The notes under the pieces: generated by a model
Told to the model about the DNA's origin: nothing
Seen by the model: only the letters and a program-made list of their open reading frames with translations
The model's database searches: none
From: Rhizobium sp. BK602
Lineage (GTDB): Bacteria; Pseudomonadota; Alphaproteobacteria; Rhizobiales; Rhizobiaceae
DNA length: 64,000 bases
Assembly: GCF_014195095.1 (NCBI RefSeq)
Contig: NZ_JACIBC010000001.1
Span: 496,001 to 560,000 of the forward strand
Reading direction: 5' to 3'
Shown: positions 53,096 through 62,198 of the stretch, in pieces
How the letters are laid out: each line of letters starts with the position of its first letter
How positions within the stretch are numbered: position 1 is the first letter of the stretch
Translations under genes and position numbers: made by a program

Positions 53096-53853
53096 ACTTC
53101 GAGGCGGTCAAATCCATCTATGCCTTCGAGATGGCGCGCACGCGCCGCACGCTGCTGCAGAGCGTCGTCTCGCCGGTCATTTCCACCTCGCTCTATTTCA
53201 TCGTCTTCGGGGCCGCGATCGGCTCGCGCATCCAGCTGGTGGAAGGGGTCTCCTATGGCGCCTTCATCACACCGGGGCTGATCATGCTGACGCTGCTCGG
53301 CCAGTGCATCAGCAACGGTTCCTTCGGCATCTATTTCCCGAAGTTCACCGGCACGATCTACGAGGTTCTGTCGGCGCCAGTCGCCATGACCGAGATCGTC
53401 CTCGGCTATGTCGGCGCGGCGGCGACCAAGGGCATGCTGATCGGGCTGATCATCCTGCTGACGGCGAATTTCTTCGTCGATATCACCATCCAGCACCCGG
53501 TCATGATGGTGCTGTTCTTCGTGCTGACAGCGATGACCTTCAGCCTGTTCGGCTTCATGATCGGTATCTGGGCCGGGAATTTCGAGCAGTTGAACCTGAT
53601 CCCCATGCTGGTCGTGCCGCCGCTGACCTTCCTTGGCGGCAGCTTCTACTCCATCAACATGCTGCCGCCCTTCTGGCAGGCGGTCAGTCACCTCAATCCG
53701 GTACTCTACCTCGTCAGCGGTTTCCGCTGGAGCTTCTACGGCATCGCCGACGTCAATCCGGTGCTGAGCCTTGCGATGATCACGCTGTTTCTCTTCCTCT
53801 GCCTTGCGACCCTCTGGTGGATCTTCAGGACAGGGTATCGGCTGCGGAACTGA
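53092..53853 (+). CDS. ABC-2-type permease (YadH-like)
   Basis: A 253-residue inner-membrane protein with six hydrophobic segments: [40 protein letters not shown] and the ABC-2 signature region [20 protein letters not shown] with [14 protein letters not shown]. It pairs with the preceding ATPase. There is no periplasmic or outer-membrane partner nearby. Confidence 0.92.
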   Translation: MNFEAVKSIYAFEMARTRRTLLQSVVSPVISTSLYFIVFGAAIGSRIQLVEGVSYGAFITPGLIMLTLLGQCISNGSFGIYFPKFTGTIYEVLSAPVAMTEIVLGYVGAAATKGMLIGLIILLTANFFVDITIQHPVMMVLFFVLTAMTFSLFGFMIGIWAGNFEQLNLIPMLVVPPLTFLGGSFYSINMLPPFWQAVSHLNPVLYLVSGFRWSFYGIADVNPVLSLAMITLFLFLCLATLWWIFRTGYRLRN

Positions 53854-53961
53854 TCGCGGGGAGGCGCGCCGAACAATCGGTTGCCAGCGAAAGCTTCGCG
53901 GTCCATACATCCGATGCTGATGCCGGTCGCGAGGCCGGCGCAAATCCTATCGTAGGCAACC

Positions 53962-55290
53962 ATGTCGCAAATTCCCCACGCCTCTTCATTGCCCGATGTT
54001 CTCTCGCGTCTCGACCGGCTGACCAACTGGGAGAAAAAGCCACGAAACGAGATGCGCGTCGGGCTCGAGCCGATGTTCGACCTGATGCAACGGCTGGGCG
54101 ATCCTCACCGGAGTTTCCGCGCCATCCATGTCGCCGGCACCAAGGGCAAGGGCTCCGTTTGCGCGCTCATTGAAGCGAGCCTGTTGCGGGCGGGATTGCG
54201 GGTTGGGCGCTATGCCTCGCCGCATGTGGACCATGTCAACGAGCGCATCAACGTGGCCGGCCGTCCGGTTGAGGATGCGCGGCTGGCACGCGCCATCGAA
54301 CGCGTGCTGGATTGCTATGAAGCGGCGAAGCGCGAGGCGACGGCTGGCGAGGATGCCACCTGGTTCGACGTCATCACGGCTGCCGGCTTTCTGATCTTCA
54401 AGGAAGAAGGACTGGAGTGGGCCGTCGTCGAGGTCGGGCTTGGCGGTCGGCTGGATTCCACCAATGTGGTGTTCGGCGAAGTCGCTGTCGTGACCAATAT
54501 CGAGCTGGAGCACACGGAAATCCTCGGCAATACGCGCGAGGCGATCGCCGGCGAGAAGGTCGGTATCTTGAAACCCGGCGCGGTCCTTGCCACGACGCTC
54601 GCTGTCACCGATGCCGCGGGACGCATCCTGCAACGGCGCGCCGATGAGCTTGGTTGCCGTGTATTGCGCACGGATTTTTCCGAGGATGCGACGATCGCCG
54701 ACAGGAATGCCGTTCTGGTCGGCCTCGTTCTCGACCATCTGGGGGAGGTGGGCGAGCAGGTGCGCGGGACAGCCGGAACGAGCAGGCCGATCGGCGCGTG
54801 GTTGCTCGATCGGACCGTCAGGGACAGTGCGCGTCTGCCGGGGCGAATGGAGCGGGTGAGTTTCCGGCCGCAGCCTGCTGGACCAGCCGCGCAGCCGGTG
54901 CCGATTATCATGGACGGCGCGCATGTTCCCTTCAATATCGAAGCGGTGCTGCGCGATATCACCCGTTCTAGCGAAGTCTCGGGCGATTGCGTGGCGGTCG
55001 TGGCTCTGGCCTCCGACAAGGATGCACGCGGGTTTCTGACTGTCCTGTCCCGATATGTTGCCTATGCCGTCTTCACGGAGGCCTCGGGAACCGGCCGCGC
55101 CCATCCGGCCGGTGAACTGGAGGCGCTGGCCAGGTCCATGGGAATGGCCTGTATCTCCGAACCCGATCCGCACAGGGCCTTCGGCCGTGCGGTGGCGGCG
55201 GTCTCGGAGCGCGGCGGCTGGATGCTCGTCACCGGCTCGCTCTATCTCGTCGGTGCCGTGAGACGCATCGTGTTGAAAGGGGCCGATTGA
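53962..55290 (+). CDS. Divergent FolC-type folylpolyglutamate/dihydrofolate synthase
   Basis: A 442-residue Mur-ligase-superfamily protein of the FolC type. The P-loop reads VAGTKGKGSVCALIE (residues 57-71), with Lys61 where most bacterial FolC proteins have Asn (GTNGKGS). ASPHVDHVNERI, VEVGLGGRLDSTNVV and TNIELEHTEILG are FolC blocks. It lies outside the usual accD-folC context of rhizobia, so it may be a second paralogue. It may add glutamate to folate or to another acid. It is followed after one base by a GNAT gene, probably co-transcribed. Confidence 0.88.
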   Translation: MSQIPHASSLPDVLSRLDRLTNWEKKPRNEMRVGLEPMFDLMQRLGDPHRSFRAIHVAGTKGKGSVCALIEASLLRAGLRVGRYASPHVDHVNERINVAGRPVEDARLARAIERVLDCYEAAKREATAGEDATWFDVITAAGFLIFKEEGLEWAVVEVGLGGRLDSTNVVFGEVAVVTNIELEHTEILGNTREAIAGEKVGILKPGAVLATTLAVTDAAGRILQRRADELGCRVLRTDFSEDATIADRNAVLVGLVLDHLGEVGEQVRGTAGTSRPIGAWLLDRTVRDSARLPGRMERVSFRPQPAGPAAQPVPIIMDGAHVPFNIEAVLRDITRSSEVSGDCVAVVALASDKDARGFLTVLSRYVAYAVFTEASGTGRAHPAGELEALARSMGMACISEPDPHRAFGRAVAAVSERGGWMLVTGSLYLVGAVRRIVLKGAD

Positions 55291-55291
55291 G

Positions 55292-55816
55292 ATGGACATC
55301 AGTATTCGGCCGGCACGTCCCGGCGACGCGGCAGCCATAGCCCGCCTGCATCTTGCGGTCTGGCGGCAGACCTATCGGGATCTGGCTTCCGACGAAGCAT
55401 TTCGCATCATGGACGAACCCTTCCGCGCGGCGCGCTGGACGAAGACCTTGGCCGAGCCCGGCCGCGATCAGCTCGTGCTTCTTGCCGAGCAGGGCGAGCG
55501 CCTGGTCGGGATCGGTGCGGCTGGCGCGCCGTCCCTGCCTCTTTTCGAGGGGCGAGGCGAAATCAGGTCGCTCTACATCGATCCCACCATAAAACGCCAG
55601 GGTATCGGTCGCCGGCTGATGCGGGAGCTGGCGTTGCATCTGGCGGCTCGAGATTATCCGGGGGCCGGGCTCGGTGTCGTCGTCGGCAACGATCCGGCGA
55701 TAGCCTTCTATCGGTCGTTGGGCGGACGAGTGGCCGGAGACTATATCGATCCCGGCCCGATCTGGCGTTCCGACAACATCCTCATCCTCTGGGATGATTT
55801 CTCGTCGCTGATATAG
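55292..55816 (+). CDS. GNAT-family N-acetyltransferase
   Basis: A 174-residue single GNAT domain: ISIRPARPGDAAAIARLHLA at the start, IRSLYIDPTIKRQGIGRRLM (acetyl-CoA-binding motif A, Q/RxxGxG/A), and GVVVGNDPAIAFYRSLGGRV near the end. Substrate unknown. It begins one base after the FolC-like stop with GAAAGGGGCC upstream, so the two genes are expressed together. Confidence 0.9.
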   Translation: MDISIRPARPGDAAAIARLHLAVWRQTYRDLASDEAFRIMDEPFRAARWTKTLAEPGRDQLVLLAEQGERLVGIGAAGAPSLPLFEGRGEIRSLYIDPTIKRQGIGRRLMRELALHLAARDYPGAGLGVVVGNDPAIAFYRSLGGRVAGDYIDPGPIWRSDNILILWDDFSSLI

Positions 55817-55831
55817 TCCGACCGGACGTCT

Positions 55832-56737
55832 CTATCCGTTGGCCGTCTTCCTCCGCGGCGCCATCGTCATGGCTATCACGCCGATGATGACGCAGACGAG
55901 ACCGGTTCCCGCCGTCGGGGTCAGGGGCTCGCCGAGGAACATGACGCCGATCGCGACGCCGATGGGGACGCGCAGATAAGCTTGCGCGGTGGTTCCGACG
56001 GAGCCGAGGGTCTGGATCAGCCGGAAATAGATCGTAAAGGCGAGGGCCGTCGAGAGGATTGCCAGCGCGAGAAGCGCAAGCATCGATGCCGCCGAGGGCA
56101 CAAGCGTCCATGGTCTATCGACGACGAGGCTGACGGGGATGAGGATGGCCGCACCGCAGAGCAGGGAGCCGACGGCCGGCATCATCGGATCGAGACCTTT
56201 GAAATTGCGGCCGAACAGGGCAGCTCCAGCATAGCAGATCGAGGCTGCAACGACGGCAAGCTGTGCGGGCAATTGCCGGCCGAAGCCGTTTAATGCGTCG
56301 AGGCCGATGATCAGGCATATGCCGGCCAGGCCGATGGCGATGCCGAAGAGCTTGCGTGCCGTTAGCGCCTCGTTGCGCAGCACCACGGCGGCCAGAAGGA
56401 AGGTGAAAATTGGCGTCGTCGAGTTCAAGATGGTTGCGAGGCCAGCATCCACCGTCTGCTCGGCCCAGGCGATCAGCGTGAAGGGGATGACGCTGTTCAG
56501 GCCTGCCTGAATAAGGAAGCGGCGCCATACCGCCGGATCCTTCGGCAGCGAGAGACGGCGCCAGCGGACGATTGCGAAGAGCAATCCGCCAGCGATCAGT
56601 GTGCGCGCCGCAATCAGGGTGATCGGCGGGATCGTCTCCACGCCAACCCGGATGAAGCTATAGGAGGCGCCCCACAGGGTTGCGAGCACCAGCAGGAGCA
56701 TCAGCTCCGTCAGCGTGTTGGGGGCTTTTGTCGGCAT
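55832..56737 (-). CDS. EamA-family (DMT) permease
   Basis: A 301-residue protein of ten membrane segments in two EamA repeats: LMLLLVLATLWGASYSFIRV opens the first, and the second half starts near AVVAASICYAGAALFGRNFK. Proteins of this family export amino acids or other metabolites; substrate undefined. It is convergent with the GNAT gene, and the two genes end 15 bases apart. Confidence 0.9.
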   Translation of the reverse strand: MPTKAPNTLTELMLLLVLATLWGASYSFIRVGVETIPPITLIAARTLIAGGLLFAIVRWRRLSLPKDPAVWRRFLIQAGLNSVIPFTLIAWAEQTVDAGLATILNSTTPIFTFLLAAVVLRNEALTARKLFGIAIGLAGICLIIGLDALNGFGRQLPAQLAVVAASICYAGAALFGRNFKGLDPMMPAVGSLLCGAAILIPVSLVVDRPWTLVPSAASMLALLALAILSTALAFTIYFRLIQTLGSVGTTAQAYLRVPIGVAIGVMFLGEPLTPTAGTGLVCVIIGVIAMTMAPRRKTANG

Positions 56738-56829
56738 GATGGCTGAACTTTCAAAATCGATGAGCGGTGTCCGCCTGCTTTTCTATGCCGGTCCGGCACA
56801 TGATGCTTCGGGTCTCATCGAAGTATGCT

Positions 56830-56934
56830 AAGCATGTCGCGCAAAAGTGTGCATCGGTTTTGCGAGACCGACATGCGCAACATCAAAGATCTAAAGCGCG
56901 GGAAGCGGATCTGAAGGATCGCGATGCGCTTTAG
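56830..56934. repeat. Rhizobial palindromic repeat abutting the retropepsin gene
   Basis: Two palindromes: GCATGTCG ... CCGACATGC with inner CGCAAAA/TTTTGCG (56832-56876), and TAAAGCGCG ... GCGATGCGCTTTA (56892-56934). This combination is a familiar high-copy intergenic element of rhizobial genomes (recognised from pattern). It ends exactly at the base before the stop codon of the retropepsin-like gene and may serve as its transcription end or mRNA stabiliser. Confidence 0.8.
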
Positions 56935-57636
56935 TCAGTCTCTCAGCCTCAATTCGTCCGTCTGCATCTGCATCGAGCCCAGCGTTTCCAGGAAGCTCAT
57001 GCCGAGCAGGCTCTGATCGAGCTTGCCGTCTTCGGCAACGGTGGCGTCGATGTCGCGGCGCTTGATCGGGCCGATGGCGACGGTGCCGAGCTCGACGGGG
57101 GCGGCTCTCGCCCGTCCGTTCGCGGTGATCATCGTTAGGGAATAGGTGAGGTTTTCCGGAATGATGCCGACGCGTTCGGCGTCCTCCCGCGACAGCGCGA
57201 TGGTGCTGGCGCCGGTATCGACCAGCATGTCGATCGGCTGGCCGTTGATCATCACCTCCGCCTCGAAATGGCCGTTGGAAAGCTTGTGAAGGATGACCTC
57301 CTGTCCGCCCTCGCTCGTCGTCACGACGACGGCATGCCCCGGCACCAGGCCGGCGAACAGCCGGTTGCCGACCGCCTCGGCGTCGCGGCGGTAGATATAG
57401 ACGGTCGACAGGGCCAGGATGATCACCAGCCAAATCAGCAGGTTGCGCAGCGACTGGCTGACGGTCTGGCGGCTCGCCCAGATGCCGGCGGCCATCATCA
57501 AGGCAAGTGGCAGGAGATAGACGACGCGCGCGAAATCGTCGTTGGGCATACCCAGCGTCGTGCCGTTACTGTTGTTGAACAGCAGGAGCGCGAGACCGAT
57601 GCCAATGATGGCGAGGGCGATGTTCAGGCGGTTCAT
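56935..57636 (-). CDS. Retropepsin-like membrane-anchored aspartic protease (TIGR02281 type)
   Basis: A 233-residue protein with three hydrophobic segments at the N-terminus (for example NIALAIIGIGLALLLF and VVYLLPLALMMAAGIWA). The C-terminal 120 residues are a single retropepsin-type lobe with the active-site motif MLVDTGASTIAL and the second hydrophobic block LLGMSFL. It should work as a dimer, with the active site facing the periplasm; substrates unknown. The ATG overlaps the stop of the upstream DUF1289 gene. Confidence 0.9.
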   Translation of the reverse strand: MNRLNIALAIIGIGLALLLFNNSNGTTLGMPNDDFARVVYLLPLALMMAAGIWASRQTVSQSLRNLLIWLVIILALSTVYIYRRDAEAVGNRLFAGLVPGHAVVVTTSEGGQEVILHKLSNGHFEAEVMINGQPIDMLVDTGASTIALSREDAERVGIIPENLTYSLTMITANGRARAAPVELGTVAIGPIKRRDIDATVAEDGKLDQSLLGMSFLETLGSMQMQTDELRLRD

Positions 57637-57854
57637 ACGGTGCTGCGCTCCCGCGCCAGCCGTTGGCGGCGGGTTTCCCGGCGCGGCTTGCGCTCGACGG
57701 TTGCCAGGCGTTCCGGCAGCACCTGCATGATGTCGCGGCGCTCCTCGTCGCTATAGCTCATCCATGCGCCGATTTCCTCGCGCGTGCGTCCGCAGCCGAA
57801 GCAATAGCCGGTGTTCATGTCGATGGAGCAAACGAGGATGCAGGGTGTTAGCAT
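57633..57854 (-). CDS. DUF1289 small Cys-rich protein
   Basis: A 73-residue protein with the family motif TPCILVCSIDMNTGYCFGCG then RTREEIGAWMSYSDEERR. The four cysteines in C-x3-C-x8-C-x2-C spacing are likely to bind zinc or an Fe-S cluster. The C-terminal tail is basic. The ATG at 57854 is preferred over the longer frame. It is coupled to the protease gene (ATGA) and lies 19 bases after the cobS stop, so cobS-DUF1289-protease may be one operon. Confidence 0.88.
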   Translation of the reverse strand: MLTPCILVCSIDMNTGYCFGCGRTREEIGAWMSYSDEERRDIMQVLPERLATVERKPRRETRRQRLARERSTV

Positions 57855-57873
57855 AAGAGCATATATCAACGCT

Positions 57874-58656
57874 TCAAAGGTACATGGCAAGGGCGCAGAA
57901 AGCGGCGATTTCGCAAATCTGCTGCGTCGCGCCGATGGTGTCGCCAGTATGGCCGGAGAGCCGCTGGCGCACGCGGCCGGTAAAGAGAAATGCCGCCGCC
58001 GCGGTGATGAAAAGACAGAGGATGAAGGGCATGAGCCTGAGGCTCGGCCAGAGCAGAAACGCCGACAGCACCAACGCCGAAATCAGCGCGATCTGCGTGG
58101 CGCCGTAGTCCGGCTTGCCGGCCGAGGCGGCGACCCCGTCGGGCTTGGCCGGCGGCAGGGCATACCAGTGCCAGACCATGGCGCCACGGCTGAGAACGGC
58201 GGCGGCCGGCAGTGTCAGGGCGGCGTCGAGGGGCGGAAGCCCGCGGCCGATGGCGGCAATGGCGGCGGCGCGCAGCCCGAAGGAGAGGATCAGCGCCACG
58301 GCACCATACGTACCGATCCGGCTGTCCTTCATGATGGCAAGCGCCCGGTCGCGATCCTTGCCGCCACCGAGGCCATCGGCGGTGTCGCTGAGACCATCCT
58401 CATGCAGCGCGCCCGTCGTCACCGTCTGGATAGCGAGCGCCAGCAGCGCTGCCATCAACGGATCGCTCCCCAAAGCGAGCAATGCGCCGAAGACAATGGC
58501 CGCGGGCAGGGCGATCAGCAGGCCGGCGACGGGAAAGGCGCGCGCGGTATCGCCAAGCTTGCCGTCGTGGCCCTCGAAAAAGGAAGAGGGAACGGGAATG
58601 CGGCTCAGGAAGGCAAGGGAGCGCGCGATGTCGCCGCTATAGTCGCGAATATCCAT
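57874..58656 (-). CDS. cobS: Adenosylcobinamide-GDP ribazoletransferase (cobalamin synthase) CobS/CobV
   Basis: The membrane enzyme joins adenosylcobinamide-GDP and alpha-ribazole to make adenosylcobalamin, the last step with CobT. The 260-residue protein has the N-terminal [11 protein letters not shown] signature, [20 protein letters not shown] with conserved Asp residues, [17 protein letters not shown], and [12 protein letters not shown] at the end. It uses the product of CobP (4.4 kb in this window). In Pseudomonas denitrificans naming it is cobV. The ATG at 58656 is chosen over an upstream in-frame ATG at 58689. It is divergent from cobT. Confidence 0.95.
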   Translation of the reverse strand: MDIRDYSGDIARSLAFLSRIPVPSSFFEGHDGKLGDTARAFPVAGLLIALPAAIVFGALLALGSDPLMAALLALAIQTVTTGALHEDGLSDTADGLGGGKDRDRALAIMKDSRIGTYGAVALILSFGLRAAAIAAIGRGLPPLDAALTLPAAAVLSRGAMVWHWYALPPAKPDGVAASAGKPDYGATQIALISALVLSAFLLWPSLRLMPFILCLFITAAAAFLFTGRVRQRLSGHTGDTIGATQQICEIAAFCALAMYL

Positions 58657-58678
58657 CCTCGTCCCGTCATTCCTTCCA

Positions 58679-58842
58679 GAGCAGTTCAATGTTCCACGGA
58701 ATCGCTGAACTGCTCCATCTTTTGTTTTGACGCAATTCCCGACGGAAAACCGCTCCGCGCTTTTCCTGGAAGTGCTCTACTTCTTTGATTCTAGAGCGGA
58801 TTCAGATTTTAGGTCGAACAGACCTAAAATCATCCGGCTCCA
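58679..58842. repeat. Composite palindromic repeat in the cobS-cobT intergenic region (RIME-like copy B)
   Basis: Three parts in a row: GAGCAGTTCA/TGAACTGCTC (58679-58715), the unit TTGACGCAATTCCCGACGG ... CTTTTCCTGGAAGTGCTCTA (58727-58780) that repeats the element at 20439-20494, and a perfect 11-bp stem GATTTTAGGTC-GAACA-GACCTAAAATC (58805-58831), bracketed by GAGCGGAT/ATCCGGCTC. This is a mosaic mobile element; it occupies most of the space between the divergent cobS and cobT promoters. Confidence 0.8.
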
Positions 58843-58960
58843 GAGCATGGGCCTGCGACAGCATAGGGCGCTTTTTGCTGTTGTTCGCGCCTTTGCCGGC
58901 GACTAATAGAGTCGCACGCAAAGAACCTGATTTGACACCAAAAGACAAGGAACGGCTTTC

Positions 58961-59977
58961 ATGAGCGTTACCGGCCTGCCATTCGACGATTTCCGCACGC
59001 TGCTGCGCGACCTTCCGGGTCCGGATTCCCGGGCGCTGGTTGCGGCGCGTGAGCGCGACGCGCAGCTCACCAAGCCGCCGGGCGCGCTTGGCCGCCTCGA
59101 GGAAATCGCCTTCTGGCTCGCGGCCTGGACCGGACGACCGCCGGCCGTCACCCGGCCGCTCGTTGCGATTTTCGCCGGCAATCACGGTGTCGCCAAGCAG
59201 GGCATCACGCCGTTTCCGCCATCGGTGACACAGCAGATGGTGGAGAATTTTGCCGCCGGTGGCGCGGCCATCAACCAGATCTGTGTCGCCTATGATCTCG
59301 GTCTCAAGGTGTTCGATCTGGCGCTCGATTTCCCGACCGGCGACATCACCGAGGAGCCGGCGCTGTCCGAGCGGGATTGCGCCGCGACCATGGCCTTCGG
59401 CATGGAAGCGATCGCCGGTGGCACGGACCTGCTTTGCATCGGCGAAATGGGGATCGGCAACACCACGATCGCCGCCGCCATCCATTATGCGCTTTATGGC
59501 GGCACCGCCGAGGAATGGGTCGGTCCGGGCACGGGGTCGGAGGGCGAGATGCTGAAGCGCAAGATCGCCGCCGTCGAAAAGGCCGTGGCGCTGCATCGCG
59601 ATCATCTGTCCGATCCGCTGGAAGTGCTGCGCCGGCTCGGCGGCCGCGAGATCGCCGCCATGGCGGGTGCCATCCTCGCGGCGCGCATGGAGCGAATCCC
59701 GGTCATCATCGACGGCTATGTCGCAACCGCGGCCGCCTCGATCCTGAAGGCTGCCAATCCCGCCGCCCTCGATCACTGCCTGATCGGCCATGTCTCGGCG
59801 GAGCCCGGTCACCTGAAGGCGATCGACAAGCTCGGCAAGACACCGCTTTTGGCGCTTGGCATGCGGCTTGGCGAAGGCACGGGCGCAGCCCTTGCTGCCG
59901 GTATCGTCAAGGCCGCCGCCGCCTGCCATTCCGGCATGGCGACATTCGCAAGCGCCGGCGTCAGCAACAAGGATTGA
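58961..59977 (+). CDS. cobT: Nicotinate-nucleotide:dimethylbenzimidazole phosphoribosyltransferase CobT/CobU
   Basis: Makes alpha-ribazole phosphate from dimethylbenzimidazole and nicotinate mononucleotide, for attachment by CobS. The 338-residue protein has RDAQLTKPPGALGRLEEIAF, FAGNHGVAKQGITPFPPSVT, the MGIGNTTIAAAI loop, the VGPGTGSEGE segment and the catalytic Glu region GHVSAEPGH. In P. denitrificans naming it is cobU; it is not the cobaltochelatase CobT. It is divergent from cobS and alone on its strand. Confidence 0.95.
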   Translation: MSVTGLPFDDFRTLLRDLPGPDSRALVAARERDAQLTKPPGALGRLEEIAFWLAAWTGRPPAVTRPLVAIFAGNHGVAKQGITPFPPSVTQQMVENFAAGGAAINQICVAYDLGLKVFDLALDFPTGDITEEPALSERDCAATMAFGMEAIAGGTDLLCIGEMGIGNTTIAAAIHYALYGGTAEEWVGPGTGSEGEMLKRKIAAVEKAVALHRDHLSDPLEVLRRLGGREIAAMAGAILAARMERIPVIIDGYVATAAASILKAANPAALDHCLIGHVSAEPGHLKAIDKLGKTPLLALGMRLGEGTGAALAAGIVKAAAACHSGMATFASAGVSNKD

Positions 59978-60016
59978 CGGAGCAAACCACGGGTCCCGAT
60001 CGCCTCCTGTGCGCCG

Positions 60017-60913
60017 TCAGGCGTCTGCTTTGCGGAAACCGGGCACTTCAAGGCGCAGTTGATGCCTGATCCAGCGTGAAACCGTGACGATCGCCTGGTC
60101 GTCGCGCGTTCTCTTGGGGACGACGAGGTAGTATCCCAGGTCCGTCTTCACCACGTCGTTCACCACCTGCACCAGTCGGCCGGTCTTCAATGCGTCGGCC
60201 AGAAAGATAGGGTTCGCCATAGCGAGCCCCTGGCCGGACGCAGCGGCGTCGATCGCAAGTGCAGCCTGGTTGATATGAAGTTCCGCGCGTGCGGCATGTC
60301 CACCAAGCAGCGGTGCCCAATTGGCCTGGCCGTCGTTGAGCAAGCTGAACCGGGCAATGTCCTCGGCCGCAAGCGGCAGCGAAAAATTCGTGACTAGGTC
60401 GGGGCTGGCCACCACGATCATGTCCGAGAACAGAAACTCCGTCGCTAATCCCAACGGAAAAGGCGGCCTGGTGAGCCTTACGGCCAAATCGACGCCATCC
60501 CGATCAAAGTCGGAGATTGCATCGGTCGCCATCACACGCAGTTCGATATCGGGATGTTCGGTAGCGAAGCGGGGAAGGTTCGGAATCAAGCATTTAGACG
60601 CGAAGGTTGGGGTAACGCTGACCGTTACGACCCGCTTGCGCGATAATGCTACGTCGGTTGCTTCTATCAGCTGCACGAAGGCACGATGAACCTCCGCGAA
60701 GTAGGCATGGCCACGATCGGTCAACAGTACGCCGCGCCGCTGACGCAAGAACAGCGCAAAACCAAGCCTGTCTTCCAATGCGCGCACCTGCTGGGCGACG
60801 GCACCTTGCGTCACACCGAGCTCATCCGCCGCTGCCTTGAAACTCAACCGCCGTCCCGCGGCCTCGAAGGCGCGCAGGGCATTCAGCGGAGGGAGGGTTC
60901 GATTGGCGAGCAT
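60017..60913 (-). CDS. LysR-family transcriptional regulator (GcvA-like)
   Basis: A 298-residue LysR regulator. The N-terminal helix-turn-helix is LPPLNALRAFEAAGRRLSFK and AAADELGVTQGAVAQQVRAL; the effector-binding domain follows from residue 90 (VSVTPTFASKCLIPNLPRF). The overall look is that of the GcvA subgroup. It is divergent from the EamA permease gene at 61077 (164 bases apart), a typical regulator-target arrangement, so the permease is the probable target. Confidence 0.92.
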   Translation of the reverse strand: MLANRTLPPLNALRAFEAAGRRLSFKAAADELGVTQGAVAQQVRALEDRLGFALFLRQRRGVLLTDRGHAYFAEVHRAFVQLIEATDVALSRKRVVTVSVTPTFASKCLIPNLPRFATEHPDIELRVMATDAISDFDRDGVDLAVRLTRPPFPLGLATEFLFSDMIVVASPDLVTNFSLPLAAEDIARFSLLNDGQANWAPLLGGHAARAELHINQAALAIDAAASGQGLAMANPIFLADALKTGRLVQVVNDVVKTDLGYYLVVPKRTRDDQAIVTVSRWIRHQLRLEVPGFRKADA

Positions 60914-61076
60914 TGGAATAAGACTGTAGATTTTCTAATGTCACGTTTCAATCGATCTGATGCCAGAGCCGCGAAGAATTGCGATAAAGATTATTTTGCA
61001 GAAAGGGTTAGCGTTGCTCTGGAAGAGCTGAATTTAACCCTTGGATGATATTCTTGCTTGTGCGAGGGCCTGGCTC

Positions 61077-62000
61077 ATGCGGCTGACGTATCTGGTGTTC
61101 GGGTTGCTCGGTCTCTTCTGGGGATCAAACTTCATCTACATGAAATGGTCGGCGGAACTGATCACGCCGGCGCAAATCACGCTCCTGCGGGTGTTCTTCG
61201 GTTTCCTGCCATTGGCCATCGTCGCGTGGCGAAAAGGCGTGATCGACCGTGAACAAGTGCGCCATCTGCCGCATTTCCTCGTCATGGCAGTTCTCGCGAC
61301 GGCCTTCTACTACTTCGCCATCGCAGAGGGCACCGCATTGCTGCCCTCTGGAATTGCCGGGATTTTGGGTGGTTCGATTTCACTCTTCACGACCATCGCA
61401 ACCGTTCTGTTTCTCCGCTCGGAGAAGCCCAACGCCCTGATGGTCGCCGGGGTGCTCGTGGGCTTTGCCGGCATCATCCTGATCGCGCGCCCTTGGGAGG
61501 GATCTGGCAGAACAATCGATATCCACGGCGTTTTCTGGATGTTGGCCGCCACTGCGGTCCTCGGCCTTTCCTATGTCTATGTTCGTCGCTTCCTGTCGCC
61601 CTTCAACCTGCCGCCACTGGCTCTGGCCACCTGGCAGACCGGGCTTGCGTTGCTGGTGCTTCTGGTGCTTGTCGACCGGACGGGGATGGCAAACATCCTG
61701 CACGATTGGCATGCCGCCGCCGGCGCTGCGATCGGGCTCGGCGTTCTGGGAACCGGAATGGCGTTCCTGATCTATTACTACCTGCTGCAAGAGCTGGGCG
61801 CGGTCGCCGCCTCGGGTGCAACCTATATTACGCCCAACGTCGCACTGCTGATCGGCTGGTTCGTTGGCGAAGAAATCGGCATATTGGAAATCTCGGCGAT
61901 CATCCTCGTGCTTGCTGGCATTGCAATGTTGCAGATCGGTCGTCAACGCGTCGTACGGCAGGTGGAGCAACTCAATCCCGTAACGACCAAATCACAGTAG
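61077..62000 (+). CDS. EamA-family (DMT) permease, next to LysR regulator
   Basis: A 307-residue ten-segment permease: MRLTYLVFGLLGLFWGSNFI begins repeat one, and FWMLAATAVLGLSYVYVRRF repeat two. The ATG at 61077 has GAGGGC upstream; a TTG at 61041 in frame would add twelve residues. Function as an exporter of small metabolites is probable but the substrate is unknown. It is divergent from the LysR gene. Confidence 0.9.
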   Translation: MRLTYLVFGLLGLFWGSNFIYMKWSAELITPAQITLLRVFFGFLPLAIVAWRKGVIDREQVRHLPHFLVMAVLATAFYYFAIAEGTALLPSGIAGILGGSISLFTTIATVLFLRSEKPNALMVAGVLVGFAGIILIARPWEGSGRTIDIHGVFWMLAATAVLGLSYVYVRRFLSPFNLPPLALATWQTGLALLVLLVLVDRTGMANILHDWHAAAGAAIGLGVLGTGMAFLIYYYLLQELGAVAASGATYITPNVALLIGWFVGEEIGILEISAIILVLAGIAMLQIGRQRVVRQVEQLNPVTTKSQ

Positions 62001-62080
62001 CTCGATGGATCATTCTTGGAGCCGCGGAGCGCGTGACAATCGCGCGTTCCATGTCCAAAATTTCGGCCGACTTTCGATTT

Positions 62081-62098
62081 ACGTCATAAAGCTGTAAC
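62081..62098 (+). promoter_or_regulatory. Candidate PHO box upstream of dgkA
   Basis: ACGTCAT-AAAG-CTGTAAC matches the PhoB pattern of two 7-base direct repeats (consensus CTGTCAT) with a 4-base spacer, with 5 of 7 bases in each half. It lies 100 bases before the dgkA start. An imperfect hairpin (CCGTC, TTGCCT / AGGCAA, GACGG, 62118-62148) follows it. Phosphate control of dgkA would fit the lipid turnover that rhizobia perform in phosphate starvation. Confidence 0.5.
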
Positions 62099-62198
62099 AA
62101 GCTCCCGCGCGACTCAGCCGTCGGCTTGCCTTGAGAGAGGCAAGACGGTATTCGCAGAGCAGCTAAAGTGCAGCCGGGACATCGCAAGCGGGGCAGGA

